From NCBI GenBank assembly GCA_902780025.1, contig CACZDV010000010.1:34778-98777 (forward strand): a stretch of 64,000 nucleotides of DNA. Direction: 5' to 3'. Position numbers and translations under genes: made by a program. The DNA comes from an uncultured Prevotellaceae bacterium. Its GTDB lineage: Bacteria; Bacteroidota; Bacteroidia; Bacteroidales; Bacteroidaceae. Positions 17,987-26,436 of the stretch are shown piece after piece (the stretch's first letter is position 1; each line of letters begins with the position of its first letter). The notes below the pieces were generated by a model. The model was not told where the DNA came from and ran no database searches. It was given only the letters and a program-made list of their open reading frames with translations.

Positions 17987-18754
17987 TTACTGTTTATTTT
18001 TATTATTGTTTATAATCAATTTCTCTAAGAAACGTATTTGGTCTGCAAAGTAAGCATTTTTTTTCGGATATTGCAAACTTAATCGCTGAATTATTTCAAG
18101 TGCCTTCGAATATCTGCCCTGTTTTATGTAAATTCGGGCTAAAGTTTCGGTAAAATAGCCTTCTTCCCCCCCAGCTGAGGTGTTTTCATCGGTATTTTCC
18201 TGTTCAGGGGTGAACTCGGGTTTCTCATTGAGTACAATCTTACCTTTGTCATTATTTATGAATGAATCAATGAGGTCTTGTCCGATGAGTTGGGGTACCT
18301 CTTCAGCCGTATCGTCTTCCGTCTCGCTTTCCAATAGATAAGCCACGTAGTCAACGGCAGCGTCGGCGGGTGTTGGCTTGCGACGGGGCAACTTATTTCC
18401 TTCCGGCTGGTCAGCATCCTCCTTGGGTATGGAGTCCAGAAAAGAGTCGATAAGGGTCAGCGTACGGCTCTCGCGCTCCTCTGTGTTCTCTGCCTTCTTT
18501 GCTTCAACCTGCGGAGTGCGCAAACGGTAGTGAGCCGCCTCTATCATCTGGAAGAGTACACGGCGGTCGGTGATGTAGATTGCTGCGCGTCGCAATTCTT
18601 CGTCAAACGATGGGTCGTGGAGCAAATATAGATTTTGCAGCATCAGCAGCCTGACCGTCTGGAAATAGGGATATAGTGCCAGCAATGACCGCAACTCATA
18701 GAGTGTGTCACGGTCTAATCGTTCGGGGTGTTTTATCAGTTGCTCTATATCCAT
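17987..18754 (-). CDS. Conserved Bacteroidetes helical/TPR-like protein
   Basis: A 255-residue soluble protein. The N-terminal ~80 residues (LYELRSLLALYPYFQTVRLLMLQNLYLL) and the C-terminal TPR-like pair (YFTETLARIYIKQGRYSKALEIIQRLSLQYPKKNAYFADQIRFLEKLI) flank an acidic, low-complexity middle. It regularly sits between lptE and secG in Bacteroidetes, which hints at a role in envelope assembly, but no activity is known to me. It is separated from lptE by a short TTCACTC-type repeat (18761-18786). Confidence 0.7.
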   Translation of the reverse strand: MDIEQLIKHPERLDRDTLYELRSLLALYPYFQTVRLLMLQNLYLLHDPSFDEELRRAAIYITDRRVLFQMIEAAHYRLRTPQVEAKKAENTEERESRTLTLIDSFLDSIPKEDADQPEGNKLPRRKPTPADAAVDYVAYLLESETEDDTAEEVPQLIGQDLIDSFINNDKGKIVLNEKPEFTPEQENTDENTSAGGEEGYFTETLARIYIKQGRYSKALEIIQRLSLQYPKKNAYFADQIRFLEKLIINNNKNKQ

Positions 18755-18788
18755 ATTTCCTTCTTACTCTTCACTCTTCACTTCTTCA

Positions 18789-19271
18789 CTACCAGTTTGC
18801 CACAGTAGCGTTGAAAATCTGATCGCAGATGTCTGTGAAAATCTGCTTCACCAGCTCGTCCTGTACGGAATTTAGCGATTGTGAAGAATCGTACGACTGT
18901 TGTGCCGTGAACTGTTTCTCAAAATCCTCGTTGTGGTTCTTGTTATTGGTGAAACGAACATTCACGGTTACCGACAGTTCAGTCTGGGCAGAGTAGCCGT
19001 CGCTGCTGACCGACTTGTTGCGCTGTTCATACTTTGTAATCTCACCATCCAGTCGCAGGTCGCCGTTTCGCTTTACCTGTGTCAGCTTGGTGTGGCTGGC
19101 AAACTGGTCCTTCAGCTGTGTGTTGAACATGTTGCCCATGGGACCCCATACATAGGTGGAGCGTACGGGGAAGTCGTTTATCTGGATGGTCTTGGTCTTC
19201 GTGTAGTCAATGCTGGCACCGTTGAACTTGTAGCTGATAGAACATGACATCAGCAACAGGCAGGTCAGCAT
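18789..19271 (-). CDS. lptE: LptE-family outer-membrane lipoprotein (internal start)
   Basis: Starting at the ATG at 19271 the product is 160 residues, MLTCLLLMSCSISYKFNGAS, with a lipobox LMSC. Its size and the SISYKFNGASIDYTKTKTI opening match Bacteroidetes LptE, the lipoprotein plug of the LptD lipopolysaccharide export channel. Because an outer-membrane lipoprotein cannot function as the tail of a cytoplasmic AAA+ protein, internal initiation here is the likely source of working LptE. The following genes 17987 and secG are the usual neighbours. Confidence 0.75.
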   Translation of the reverse strand: MLTCLLLMSCSISYKFNGASIDYTKTKTIQINDFPVRSTYVWGPMGNMFNTQLKDQFASHTKLTQVKRNGDLRLDGEITKYEQRNKSVSSDGYSAQTELSVTVNVRFTNNKNHNEDFEKQFTAQQSYDSSQSLNSVQDELVKQIFTDICDQIFNATVANW

Positions 19272-20495
19272 GGCCAGTCCGAACTGCTTGAGACGGCGGT
19301 ACAGGGTGCGGTCGCTGATACCCAGTTCCAATGCAGCCTTCTTGCGATTGCCATTGTTGCGGTCCAAGGCCTTTTCCAGCATCTGTCGTCCTAAGTCTGT
19401 CAGGTTCAGGTTCTCAAATTCCTTTTCTGGCTCAATGTATTCTTCAGCAATGGCATCCTCGGCGTTGACAGGGGGAATTGGTGTGATGGGACTGATAGTC
19501 CCGATAGGGCTGAGCTGAGTCGTAGTCGCGTGGGGAGCAGTACCTTGCACCTCCTCCAACTGTTTCTTCAGCGCTCCCATCTCGCGGCGCATGTCGTTGA
19601 CGTTGCCCCGTAGCTCGAACAAGATTTTGTAGAGAATCTCGCGCTCGTTCTCAAAGGAGTGGTCACCGCCTTCGCGTGGGATGGTAGCCAGCTGAGTGCT
19701 CTCGCGATCCTGCGGAATGAACTTGGCCAGTATGGCTGGCGTGATAGTGCGCTCCTTGCTCAATACGGAAATCTGTTCCGTGATGTTCTTCAGCTGTCGC
19801 ACGTTGCCCGGCCATTTATAGCGCATCAGCATCTGCTTGGCTTCGTCGGTCAGCACCACACGGTCCATCTTGTACTTCTCTGCCATCTGCATGGCAAAGA
19901 GCCGGAACAGCAGCACTACATCCTCGCCACGTTCACGGAGCGGTGGCATCTGGATGGGGATGGAGTTCAGACGGTAGTACAGGTCTTCGCGGAAGCGTCC
20001 TTCGCTGATAGCCTTGCGGATGTTGACGTTGGTTGCCGCCACGATGCGCACATCCGTCTTCCGGATTTCCGTTCCGCCGACGGGGATGTATTCTCCCGTC
20101 TCCAATACGCGGAGCAGTCGGGCTTGTGTGGCCAGGGGCAGCTCGCCTACCTCATCGAGAAACAAGGTTCCCTTATTGGCTACACCAAAGTATCCCAGCG
20201 AATCGTTGATGGCACCCGTGTAGGAACCCTTGACATGGCCGAAGAGCTCGCTGTCGATGGTACCCTCGGGAATGGAACCGCAATTGATGGCGAAGTATTT
20301 TTCGCGACGGCGGGGTGAATTGTCGTGAATGACTCGTGGGATAATCTCCTTGCCGACGCCGCTTTCACCGATAATGAGCACACTAAGATCGGTTGGCGCC
20401 ACCTGTAATGCGACGTCAAGTACGTGGTTCAATGCTTCGCAGTTGCCTACGATGTTGTACCGTTGTTTAATACCTTGTAGCTCTGTACTCTTCAT
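18789..20495 (-). CDS. Sigma-54 activator reading in frame into LptE
   Basis: One uninterrupted frame of 568 codons. Residues ~1-408 form a sigma-54-type AAA+ regulator: Walker A GESGVGKE, the GAFTGA-type loop here GSYTGA, Walker B GTLFLDEVGELPL, the R-finger region, and a Fis-type HTH (RKKAALELGISDRTLYRRLKQFGL). It lacks an N-terminal receiver domain. The remaining ~160 residues are an LptE lipoprotein, with its signal in frame right after QFGLA. The two are normally separate adjacent genes; here no stop lies between. The ATG at 20495 is preferred because the upstream TTG overlaps the -7 box at 20505-20512. A lost stop by a one-base indel, real or from assembly, is the simplest explanation. 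Confidence 0.8.
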   Translation of the reverse strand: MKSTELQGIKQRYNIVGNCEALNHVLDVALQVAPTDLSVLIIGESGVGKEIIPRVIHDNSPRRREKYFAINCGSIPEGTIDSELFGHVKGSYTGAINDSLGYFGVANKGTLFLDEVGELPLATQARLLRVLETGEYIPVGGTEIRKTDVRIVAATNVNIRKAISEGRFREDLYYRLNSIPIQMPPLRERGEDVVLLFRLFAMQMAEKYKMDRVVLTDEAKQMLMRYKWPGNVRQLKNITEQISVLSKERTITPAILAKFIPQDRESTQLATIPREGGDHSFENEREILYKILFELRGNVNDMRREMGALKKQLEEVQGTAPHATTTQLSPIGTISPITPIPPVNAEDAIAEEYIEPEKEFENLNLTDLGRQMLEKALDRNNGNRKKAALELGISDRTLYRRLKQFGLAMLTCLLLMSCSISYKFNGASIDYTKTKTIQINDFPVRSTYVWGPMGNMFNTQLKDQFASHTKLTQVKRNGDLRLDGEITKYEQRNKSVSSDGYSAQTELSVTVNVRFTNNKNHNEDFEKQFTAQQSYDSSQSLNSVQDELVKQIFTDICDQIFNATVANW

Positions 20496-20504
20496 TTCGG
20501 CTGA

Positions 20505-20512
20505 CAAAGTTA
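20505..20512 (-). promoter_or_regulatory. -7 box for the sigma-54 activator operon
   Basis: TAACTTTG on the minus strand, 9 bases before the ATG at 20495, which leaves almost no 5' leader. Confidence 0.6.
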
Positions 20513-20550
20513 CACATTATTTCTAAAATAACTGCAATTTTGGCAGATTT

Positions 20551-21636
20551 TTATTCTTTTTTCTCTGTTTCGTCCTTTTTCGGCTCTTTTGCCTTTGGTA
20601 TTGCAAAGCGCACTTTCTCGCTTTCGTCACGCTTCTCCTTATATAGTTTAGGCAGCGGACTTGCCAACGGCTTGTCGTAGTTGATGCGGTTTCGATACAC
20701 GTCGATACCCATGAAAATGGCGTGGCGGAGCACTGTCTCGTCAACTGTTCCTTTTCCTGCCTGGTCATAAACGACGCCGATTTCAGCCCGGGTGCAGACA
20801 AAGGGCATGCCGGTTACCAAGCTGATGCTGTCGTCGGGAGCCAGCGACTTCAGCGGTGCCAGTCCTTGGTCGTAGTACATGGCCAGGATAGCATCGAACT
20901 GCTGATAGTCGCCATTGCCGAAGAACTTGTCGGCAGCATAGGGGCCGAAGGCTTGGATGCCTTTCTGTTCCAGTTCTTCGATGGCGGGGATAATCATTTC
21001 CTTCTCCTCTTCGCCCCACGGATCGGTCTCATTGTCGGTAGGCGGGTTGAGTGCTAAGACGGCAATGCGCGGATTGGAGATGCGGAGGTCACGGCGCAGA
21101 CAAGTGTGCAGAATCTCTCCTTTTTCCACGATGCGCTGCTTGGTAATAGCTTCAGGCACATCCTTAATGGCCAGCAGATTGGTGACCAATGCCACTCGAA
21201 GTTCATCAGCCATTCTGACGCGTAGTACCTCAGGTTCTTTCGACAGGAAGTCGGGCAGGTTGTCAGGTCCCATGACCAGTACGTCGGCCAGTCCCTGCTG
21301 TACATCGACCATCGCACGTTTCAAAGCCTTGCGGGCGGCTTCAGTAGCCTCTTCTGACGGCTGTCCTATCTCCACTTTGATTTCCTCGTCGAAGGTGGTG
21401 AGCAGGTTCAGCTTGTTTTCCTTAGCCTCATCGGCTGTGTTGATGACGCTGAACTGTGTTTCCAGTCCGAGGACTTTGCGGTGGTAGGTAGCCACCTTGG
21501 GCGAACCGTAGATGATGGGCGTACACAGCTCCAGCATCATGGGGTCTTCAAAGATTTTAAGAATCAGTTCGTATCCGACACCGTTAGTGTCGCCGTGCGT
21601 AATGGCTACGCGGGGTTTTCTTTCTTGTTGTTCCAT
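20551..21636 (-). CDS. pdxA: 4-hydroxythreonine-4-phosphate dehydrogenase
   Basis: A 361-residue PdxA. The start MEQQERKPRVAITHGDTNGVGYELILKIF is chosen over a longer frame beginning inside the rlmN tail. Recognisable parts: GDTNGVGYE near the start, PDNLPDFLS, and the metal/substrate region VLALNPPTDNE and DQGLAPLKSL...GMPFVCTRAEIGVVYDQAGKG. It oxidises 4-phosphohydroxy-threonine in pyridoxal phosphate synthesis. The C-terminal ~20 residues are a Lys/Glu-rich extension. It is probably co-transcribed with rlmN, 19 bases upstream. Confidence 0.92.
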   Translation of the reverse strand: MEQQERKPRVAITHGDTNGVGYELILKIFEDPMMLELCTPIIYGSPKVATYHRKVLGLETQFSVINTADEAKENKLNLLTTFDEEIKVEIGQPSEEATEAARKALKRAMVDVQQGLADVLVMGPDNLPDFLSKEPEVLRVRMADELRVALVTNLLAIKDVPEAITKQRIVEKGEILHTCLRRDLRISNPRIAVLALNPPTDNETDPWGEEEKEMIIPAIEELEQKGIQAFGPYAADKFFGNGDYQQFDAILAMYYDQGLAPLKSLAPDDSISLVTGMPFVCTRAEIGVVYDQAGKGTVDETVLRHAIFMGIDVYRNRINYDKPLASPLPKLYKEKRDESEKVRFAIPKAKEPKKDETEKKE

Positions 21637-21655
21637 TGTTAGTATAAAAAGGATG

Positions 21656-22696
21656 TTATATAGGTTTTGACTGTGTCTTGTGTGCAGTTGACAGCAGGCC
21701 GCAGGCGGCAAAGATGTCCTGTCCGCGGCTGGCCCGTATGGTGGTGAATACGCCGCGAGCCGTCAGGAAGTCGCGCAATCGTTCCATGCGTTCCTCGTCG
21801 GCTCCGGGCAGGTCCACATCGGGGATGGCGTGAAAGCGTATCAGGTTGACGCGGCACTCCAGCCCCTCCACCAGCCTGACAATCTCGCGACCATGAGCCA
21901 GCGAGTCGTTCAGGCCGCCAAAGCAGATGTATTCGAACGAGCATCGACGCTGGTGGGTGAAGTCGTATTGCCGCAGCAGGTCGACGACTTCCTGGATGGT
22001 CATCTGCCCCTCGGCAGGCATCAGTTGCCGCCGCTGTTCGTGTAGTGGCGAGTGCATCGAGATAGCTACGTGGCATTGGCTCTCGTCCAAGAACCGTTTC
22101 AGCTTGCCGCGTATGCCCACGCTGCTCACCGTGATGCGCTTGGGGCTCCACTGGTATCCATCGTCAGCCGTCAGTATCTCCGTAGCCCTCAGCACAGCGT
22201 CGAGGTTGTCCATCGGCTCGCCTTGTCCCATGAACACCACGTTAGTCAGCTGTTCGCGTTCGGGTAGTGCGTAGATCTGGTTCAGGATGTCGGCGGCGGT
22301 GAGGTTGCCCTCCCAGCCTTGCTTGCCCGTCTGGCAGAAAAGGCAGTTCATCTTGCAGCCCACCTGGCACGACACGCAGAGCGTAGCCCGTTCGTTGTCA
22401 GGAATGAAGACGGTTTCCACGTATTTCCCGTCAGCCGTCGGAAACAGGTACTTCACCGTACCGTCCACGCTACGCTGGCAGTCGATAGGTGCCATGCTGC
22501 CCACCGTGAAATGCTCCTTCAGCCGTTCGCGGTTCTGCTTCGAGATGTTGGTCATCTCGTCAATACTGCTGACGTGCTGCTGATAGAGCCAACGGGCTAT
22601 CTGCCCGCCCGTGAAGGCAGGCATACCCAACTCCCGAACAGCTTCTTTCAGTTCGGAGCCAGTCATTCCCATCAGTACTTTTCGCTCGTCAGTCAT
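21656..22696 (-). CDS. rlmN: 23S rRNA/tRNA adenine C2-methyltransferase RlmN
   Basis: A radical-SAM enzyme of 346 residues from the ATG at 22696 (an upstream start would overlap the -7 box at 22721-22728). The cluster motif CKMNCLFC (CxxxCxxC) is near residue 107, with the preceding CVSCQVGC, the SAM region GQGEPMDN, and a Cys near the C-terminus (AACGLLS) that fits the methyl-carrying residue. It methylates A2503 of 23S rRNA and A37 of tRNAs. Confidence 0.93.
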   Translation of the reverse strand: MTDERKVLMGMTGSELKEAVRELGMPAFTGGQIARWLYQQHVSSIDEMTNISKQNRERLKEHFTVGSMAPIDCQRSVDGTVKYLFPTADGKYVETVFIPDNERATLCVSCQVGCKMNCLFCQTGKQGWEGNLTAADILNQIYALPEREQLTNVVFMGQGEPMDNLDAVLRATEILTADDGYQWSPKRITVSSVGIRGKLKRFLDESQCHVAISMHSPLHEQRRQLMPAEGQMTIQEVVDLLRQYDFTHQRRCSFEYICFGGLNDSLAHGREIVRLVEGLECRVNLIRFHAIPDVDLPGADEERMERLRDFLTARGVFTTIRASRGQDIFAACGLLSTAHKTQSKPI

Positions 22697-22720
22697 TTGG
22701 GTGTTCCGCGATTTCGGCTG

Positions 22721-22778
22721 CAAAGTTACAAAAAACTTCCTTTTTTTTCGACTGTTACAGTTTTTATTTGTACTTTTG
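22721..22778. promoter_or_regulatory. Divergent promoters for rlmN-pdxA and the GT-SpoIID fusion
   Basis: Minus strand: TAACTTTG at 22721-22728, 24 bases before the rlmN ATG. Plus strand: TACTTTTG at 22771-22778, 19 bases before the ATG at 22798. The second box excludes the longer reading frame starts for the fusion gene. Confidence 0.7.
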
Positions 22779-22797
22779 CAAGAAATTTTATGAATTC

Positions 22798-25700
22798 ATG
22801 AGAGAAATGTTAGATTGCTTTCTACCCGACTTCGACCGCCAGGCGATGGCTACAACCTTGGAGCAGCTTAGCGAGAGCAAGACGGTGAGAAATATTTTCT
22901 GGACCCAAGGACTGGCCAGCAGCAATTCTGTGATGAGCATCGCCGAGCAAGCCCGTGCTCCTTATGTGCTACTGTTCACCAAGCCTACTTCCGTCTCATT
23001 GGGGAAAGGGGCTTTGGAGCGGTTGCTCCGTGTCGCCTGCGACTCAGGTGCCGCAATGGTCTATGCTGACCGTGCAGGCCATCCTGCCATCGACTACCAG
23101 TTGGGTTCTATCCGCGATGATTTTGATTTCGGCTCCTTGTGGCTCGTCAAGACCTCCCTGCTGCATACTTTTGCCATGCAGGCCGGTGAGCACGACTATC
23201 GCTATGCTGGGCTGTATGCCCTGCGCTTGTTCTTGAGCCGTGAGGGCCAGCTGCTGCATCTCAATGAACCGCTTTATGCCGAAGAGGAACTCGATACACG
23301 CGCCTCAGGCGTCAAGCAGTTCGACTACGTCAATCCTCGCAATCGGGAGGTGCAGATAGAGATGGAACAGGCCGCTACGGCCCACTTGGCCGCTATCGGA
23401 GCCAAGATAGATTCTTCGTTCTATCGTACACCTGACTTCGGTGAGCAGGAGTTCGAGGTGGAGGCCTCCGTCGTTATTCCCGTCTACAATCGCGCCAAGA
23501 CCATTGCCGATGCCGTAGAGAGTGCTTTGCAGCAGAAGACCTCTTTCAAGTATAACGTCATCGTGGTCGACAACCACTCCACCGATGGCACCTCTGACAT
23601 CCTGTCCCGTCTGTCGTCATGCCATGACGACAAGCTCCACGTGATTGTTCCCGAGCGTCGTGACCTCGGCATCGGCGGCTGCTGGAACGAGGCCATCAAC
23701 GACCCGCGTTGTGGCCGCTTTGCCGTGCAGCTGGACTCCGACGACCTCTATTCCTCGCCCGCTACGTTGCAGCAGGTGGTCGATGCCTTCCATAAGCAGA
23801 AGGCCGCTATGGTGGTAGGCAGCTACCGTATGTGCGACTTCGAACTGAACACCCTGCCGCCAGGACTCATCGACCATCGTGAGTGGACTGACGAGAACGG
23901 CCCCAACAATGCCCTGCGCATCAACGGGCTGGGCGCTCCCCGCGCCTTCTTCACCCCGCTGCTGCGCCAGTTGCAGTTCCCTAACACCAGTTATGGCGAG
24001 GACTACGCCCTGGGGCTTGCCTTCTCTCGCCACTACCGTATCGGCCGCATCTACGACGAGCTCTACCTCTGTCGCCGCTGGGGAGGCAACAGCGACGCCG
24101 CCCTCTCGGTCGAGAAGGTCAATGCCAACAACCTGTATAAGGATCGCCTGCGTACGCTCGAAATAGAAGCCCGCCAGCGGCTGGTTAGTGGCAAGCCCGA
24201 CAAGGTGATGACGGAGTCATCGCTCCAGCGCTTCTTCGACCGTCAGATAGAGACGTGGGCAGACGTCCGTTGCCGTTATCGCGAACTGAACAATGTGAAG
24301 ACCCGCGAACTCAGTAATGGTGCCTCGACGGTGGTCCTGCAATGGAATCCTGCCCGCATAGGCTCTACGGGTGCCAAGATTGACAGCCAGAGTCTCAGCG
24401 AACGCCCCTGTTTCCTGTGTGCCCAGAATCGGCCAAAGGAGCAGCTGAAGCGTACCATTGACGGCAAATGGGAGTTGCTGGTCAATCCGTTCCCCATCTT
24501 GCCCATGCACTTCACGCTGCCAACCCTGAAGCATCAGCCGCAGGCTATTAAGAATATGTATGGCGAGATTTACCGGCTGCTGACAGACTATCCGGAACTG
24601 ATGGTCTTCTACAACGGTCCCAAGTGTGGCGCTTCGGCACCCGATCATGCCCATCTGCAGGCTGGCGTCCCGTCGGTTTTGCCGCTGATGGATTCCTGGC
24701 AGCGCCTGTCGCGTGAACTGACCACCGTTGTCAGTCTCTCCGACAATGATGATATCTCTGTCATCAACGACTATCCCTGTCCGGCTCTGCTTATCCGCAG
24801 CCGTATACGCGAGGCTGGCGAACGACTGTTCCGCCGTCTCTACGCCGTGCTGCCTTGTCGGGCTGACGAGACAGAGCCCATGATGAATATCGTAGCCTGG
24901 CGCAAAGGCGACGATTACCTGTCGGTGGTGTTCCCTCGTGGCAAGCATCGTCCCGACTGCTATGGCGACATTCTCGTGTCGCCAGGTGCCATCGACATGG
25001 CGGGACTCGTCATCACTCCTCGTCAGGAGGACTTCGAACGGCTGACAGCTGAGCAGACCATTGCCATTCTTCAGGAGGTGGCGTTGCCGAGGGAAGCCTT
25101 CGACGATGTCGTCGAACAGCTGCAGCATGAAATTCAACCTTCGACCTTTAAAACCCCAAACTCCAAAGAGCCGACGGTCAGCGTGGGTATTGTCAGCGGT
25201 CAGAAGATTGTGTTCACCCTCAATGCGCCCTATACCGCCAAGGGAGCCGCCTATACGGGTGAGCAGACGGTGGAGTTCAGCGAGGGTGGCATCCTATGGC
25301 ACGGCCAGCAGTATCGTGAACTGCTCTTCACGCCACAGTCGCCTGACGCCTCATTCTCGCTTCACGATGTCACCATTGGTGTCAACTTCCATTGGGAGCG
25401 TAAGCAGACGCAAAGCTTCAACGGCACCCTGCGGCTAGTGGTCGACAGCGACCGCGTGACAGCCATCAACGAGCTGTCCGTCGAGCGCTATCTCACCAGC
25501 GTCATCAGTAGCGAGATGTCGGCAACGTCGTCGCTCGAACTGCTGAAGGCCCATGCCGTCATCAGCCGTTCATGGCTGTTGGCACAGATGGAGAAGCGCC
25601 GTCAGCTGAGCAATGGCAATGGTGATAATTTCTTCTCGTTCACCAAGAAGGACGATGAACTCATCCGCTGGTACGACCGCGAGGACCATACGATCTTCGA

Positions 25701-26403
25701 TGTCTGTGCCGACGACCATTGCCAGCGCTATCAGGGTATCACCCATGCCGACAACCCTTCGGTGGTCGAGGCTGTCAAGGCCACCCGTGGTCAGATTCTG
25801 GCGTTCGATGGCCAGATCTGCGATGCCCGCTTCTCGAAGTGCTGTGGCGGACAGACTGAGGAGTTCCAATACTGTTGGGAGGACACGCCAAAGCCCTACC
25901 TCGTCTCAGTACCTTGCCCCTATTGCGACACCCACGACCGCCATGTCTTGTCGCAGGTGCTGAATGACTATGACCAGGAGACGCCCGACTTCCATCATTG
26001 GACGGTGGAATACACCCAGCGCGAACTCACAGAGCTGGTCAGCAGCAAACTGAAGATGGACCTTGGCGACATCGTCGACCTCGTGCCCTTGGAACGAGGT
26101 AAGAGCGGCCGCATCTGGAAACTACGCATCGTCGGCACCAAGGGTTCCTTCACCATCGGCAAGGAACTCGAGATACGCCGCACGCTCAGCGAGACTCACC
26201 TCTACAGCTCGGCTTTTGAGGTAGAAAAGAGGAGTGAGGAGAGAGGAGAGAGAAGAGAACGTTTCATCCTCCACGGTCGCGGCTGGGGCCACGGCGTCGG
26301 TCTCTGCCAGATAGGCGCCGCCGTCATGGGCGAACAAGGCAAGCCGTATAGCGACATCTTGCTCTATTACTATCGTGGCGCAGAAATTAAACGACTATAT
26401 TAA
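22798..26403 (+). CDS. Glycosyltransferase-DUF4922-SpoIID fusion protein
   Basis: A 1201-residue three-part protein, with no signal peptide or membrane helix seen. Residues ~1-210 are a degenerate GT-A-like region. Residues ~225-460 are a GT2 domain (VEASVVIPVYNRAKTIADAVESALQQ, VDNHSTDGTSD, QLDSDDLY). Residues ~470-770 are DUF4922, a HIT/GalT-like domain with DHAHLQAG (HxHxQ-type). Residues ~795-1200 are a SpoIID/LytB domain (SVERYLTSVISSEMS...LLKAHAVISRSWLL and, at the end, GRGWGHGVGLCQIGAAVMGEQG). SpoIID domains are known from peptidoglycan-processing proteins outside the membrane, whereas the other two use cytoplasmic nucleotide sugars. The next gene is AmpG-like, so a cytoplasmic wall-recycling role is an inference worth testing. 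The repeat-like stretch EKRSEERGERRERF is encoded by a GAGGA-rich array. Confidence 0.8.
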   Translation: MREMLDCFLPDFDRQAMATTLEQLSESKTVRNIFWTQGLASSNSVMSIAEQARAPYVLLFTKPTSVSLGKGALERLLRVACDSGAAMVYADRAGHPAIDYQLGSIRDDFDFGSLWLVKTSLLHTFAMQAGEHDYRYAGLYALRLFLSREGQLLHLNEPLYAEEELDTRASGVKQFDYVNPRNREVQIEMEQAATAHLAAIGAKIDSSFYRTPDFGEQEFEVEASVVIPVYNRAKTIADAVESALQQKTSFKYNVIVVDNHSTDGTSDILSRLSSCHDDKLHVIVPERRDLGIGGCWNEAINDPRCGRFAVQLDSDDLYSSPATLQQVVDAFHKQKAAMVVGSYRMCDFELNTLPPGLIDHREWTDENGPNNALRINGLGAPRAFFTPLLRQLQFPNTSYGEDYALGLAFSRHYRIGRIYDELYLCRRWGGNSDAALSVEKVNANNLYKDRLRTLEIEARQRLVSGKPDKVMTESSLQRFFDRQIETWADVRCRYRELNNVKTRELSNGASTVVLQWNPARIGSTGAKIDSQSLSERPCFLCAQNRPKEQLKRTIDGKWELLVNPFPILPMHFTLPTLKHQPQAIKNMYGEIYRLLTDYPELMVFYNGPKCGASAPDHAHLQAGVPSVLPLMDSWQRLSRELTTVVSLSDNDDISVINDYPCPALLIRSRIREAGERLFRRLYAVLPCRADETEPMMNIVAWRKGDDYLSVVFPRGKHRPDCYGDILVSPGAIDMAGLVITPRQEDFERLTAEQTIAILQEVALPREAFDDVVEQLQHEIQPSTFKTPNSKEPTVSVGIVSGQKIVFTLNAPYTAKGAAYTGEQTVEFSEGGILWHGQQYRELLFTPQSPDASFSLHDVTIGVNFHWERKQTQSFNGTLRLVVDSDRVTAINELSVERYLTSVISSEMSATSSLELLKAHAVISRSWLLAQMEKRRQLSNGNGDNFFSFTKKDDELIRWYDREDHTIFDVCADDHCQRYQGITHADNPSVVEAVKATRGQILAFDGQICDARFSKCCGGQTEEFQYCWEDTPKPYLVSVPCPYCDTHDRHVLSQVLNDYDQETPDFHHWTVEYTQRELTELVSSKLKMDLGDIVDLVPLERGKSGRIWKLRIVGTKGSFTIGKELEIRRTLSETHLYSSAFEVEKRSEERGERRERFILHGRGWGHGVGLCQIGAAVMGEQGKPYSDILLYYYRGAEIKRLY

Positions 26404-26436
26404 AATTGTGCATTGTGAATTGATAAATTGTGCATT

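Noticed and set aside
22768-22797. TTG start ten codons upstream for the GT-SpoIID fusion
   Set aside because: It overlaps the -7 box TACTTTTG, so it would precede the transcription start.
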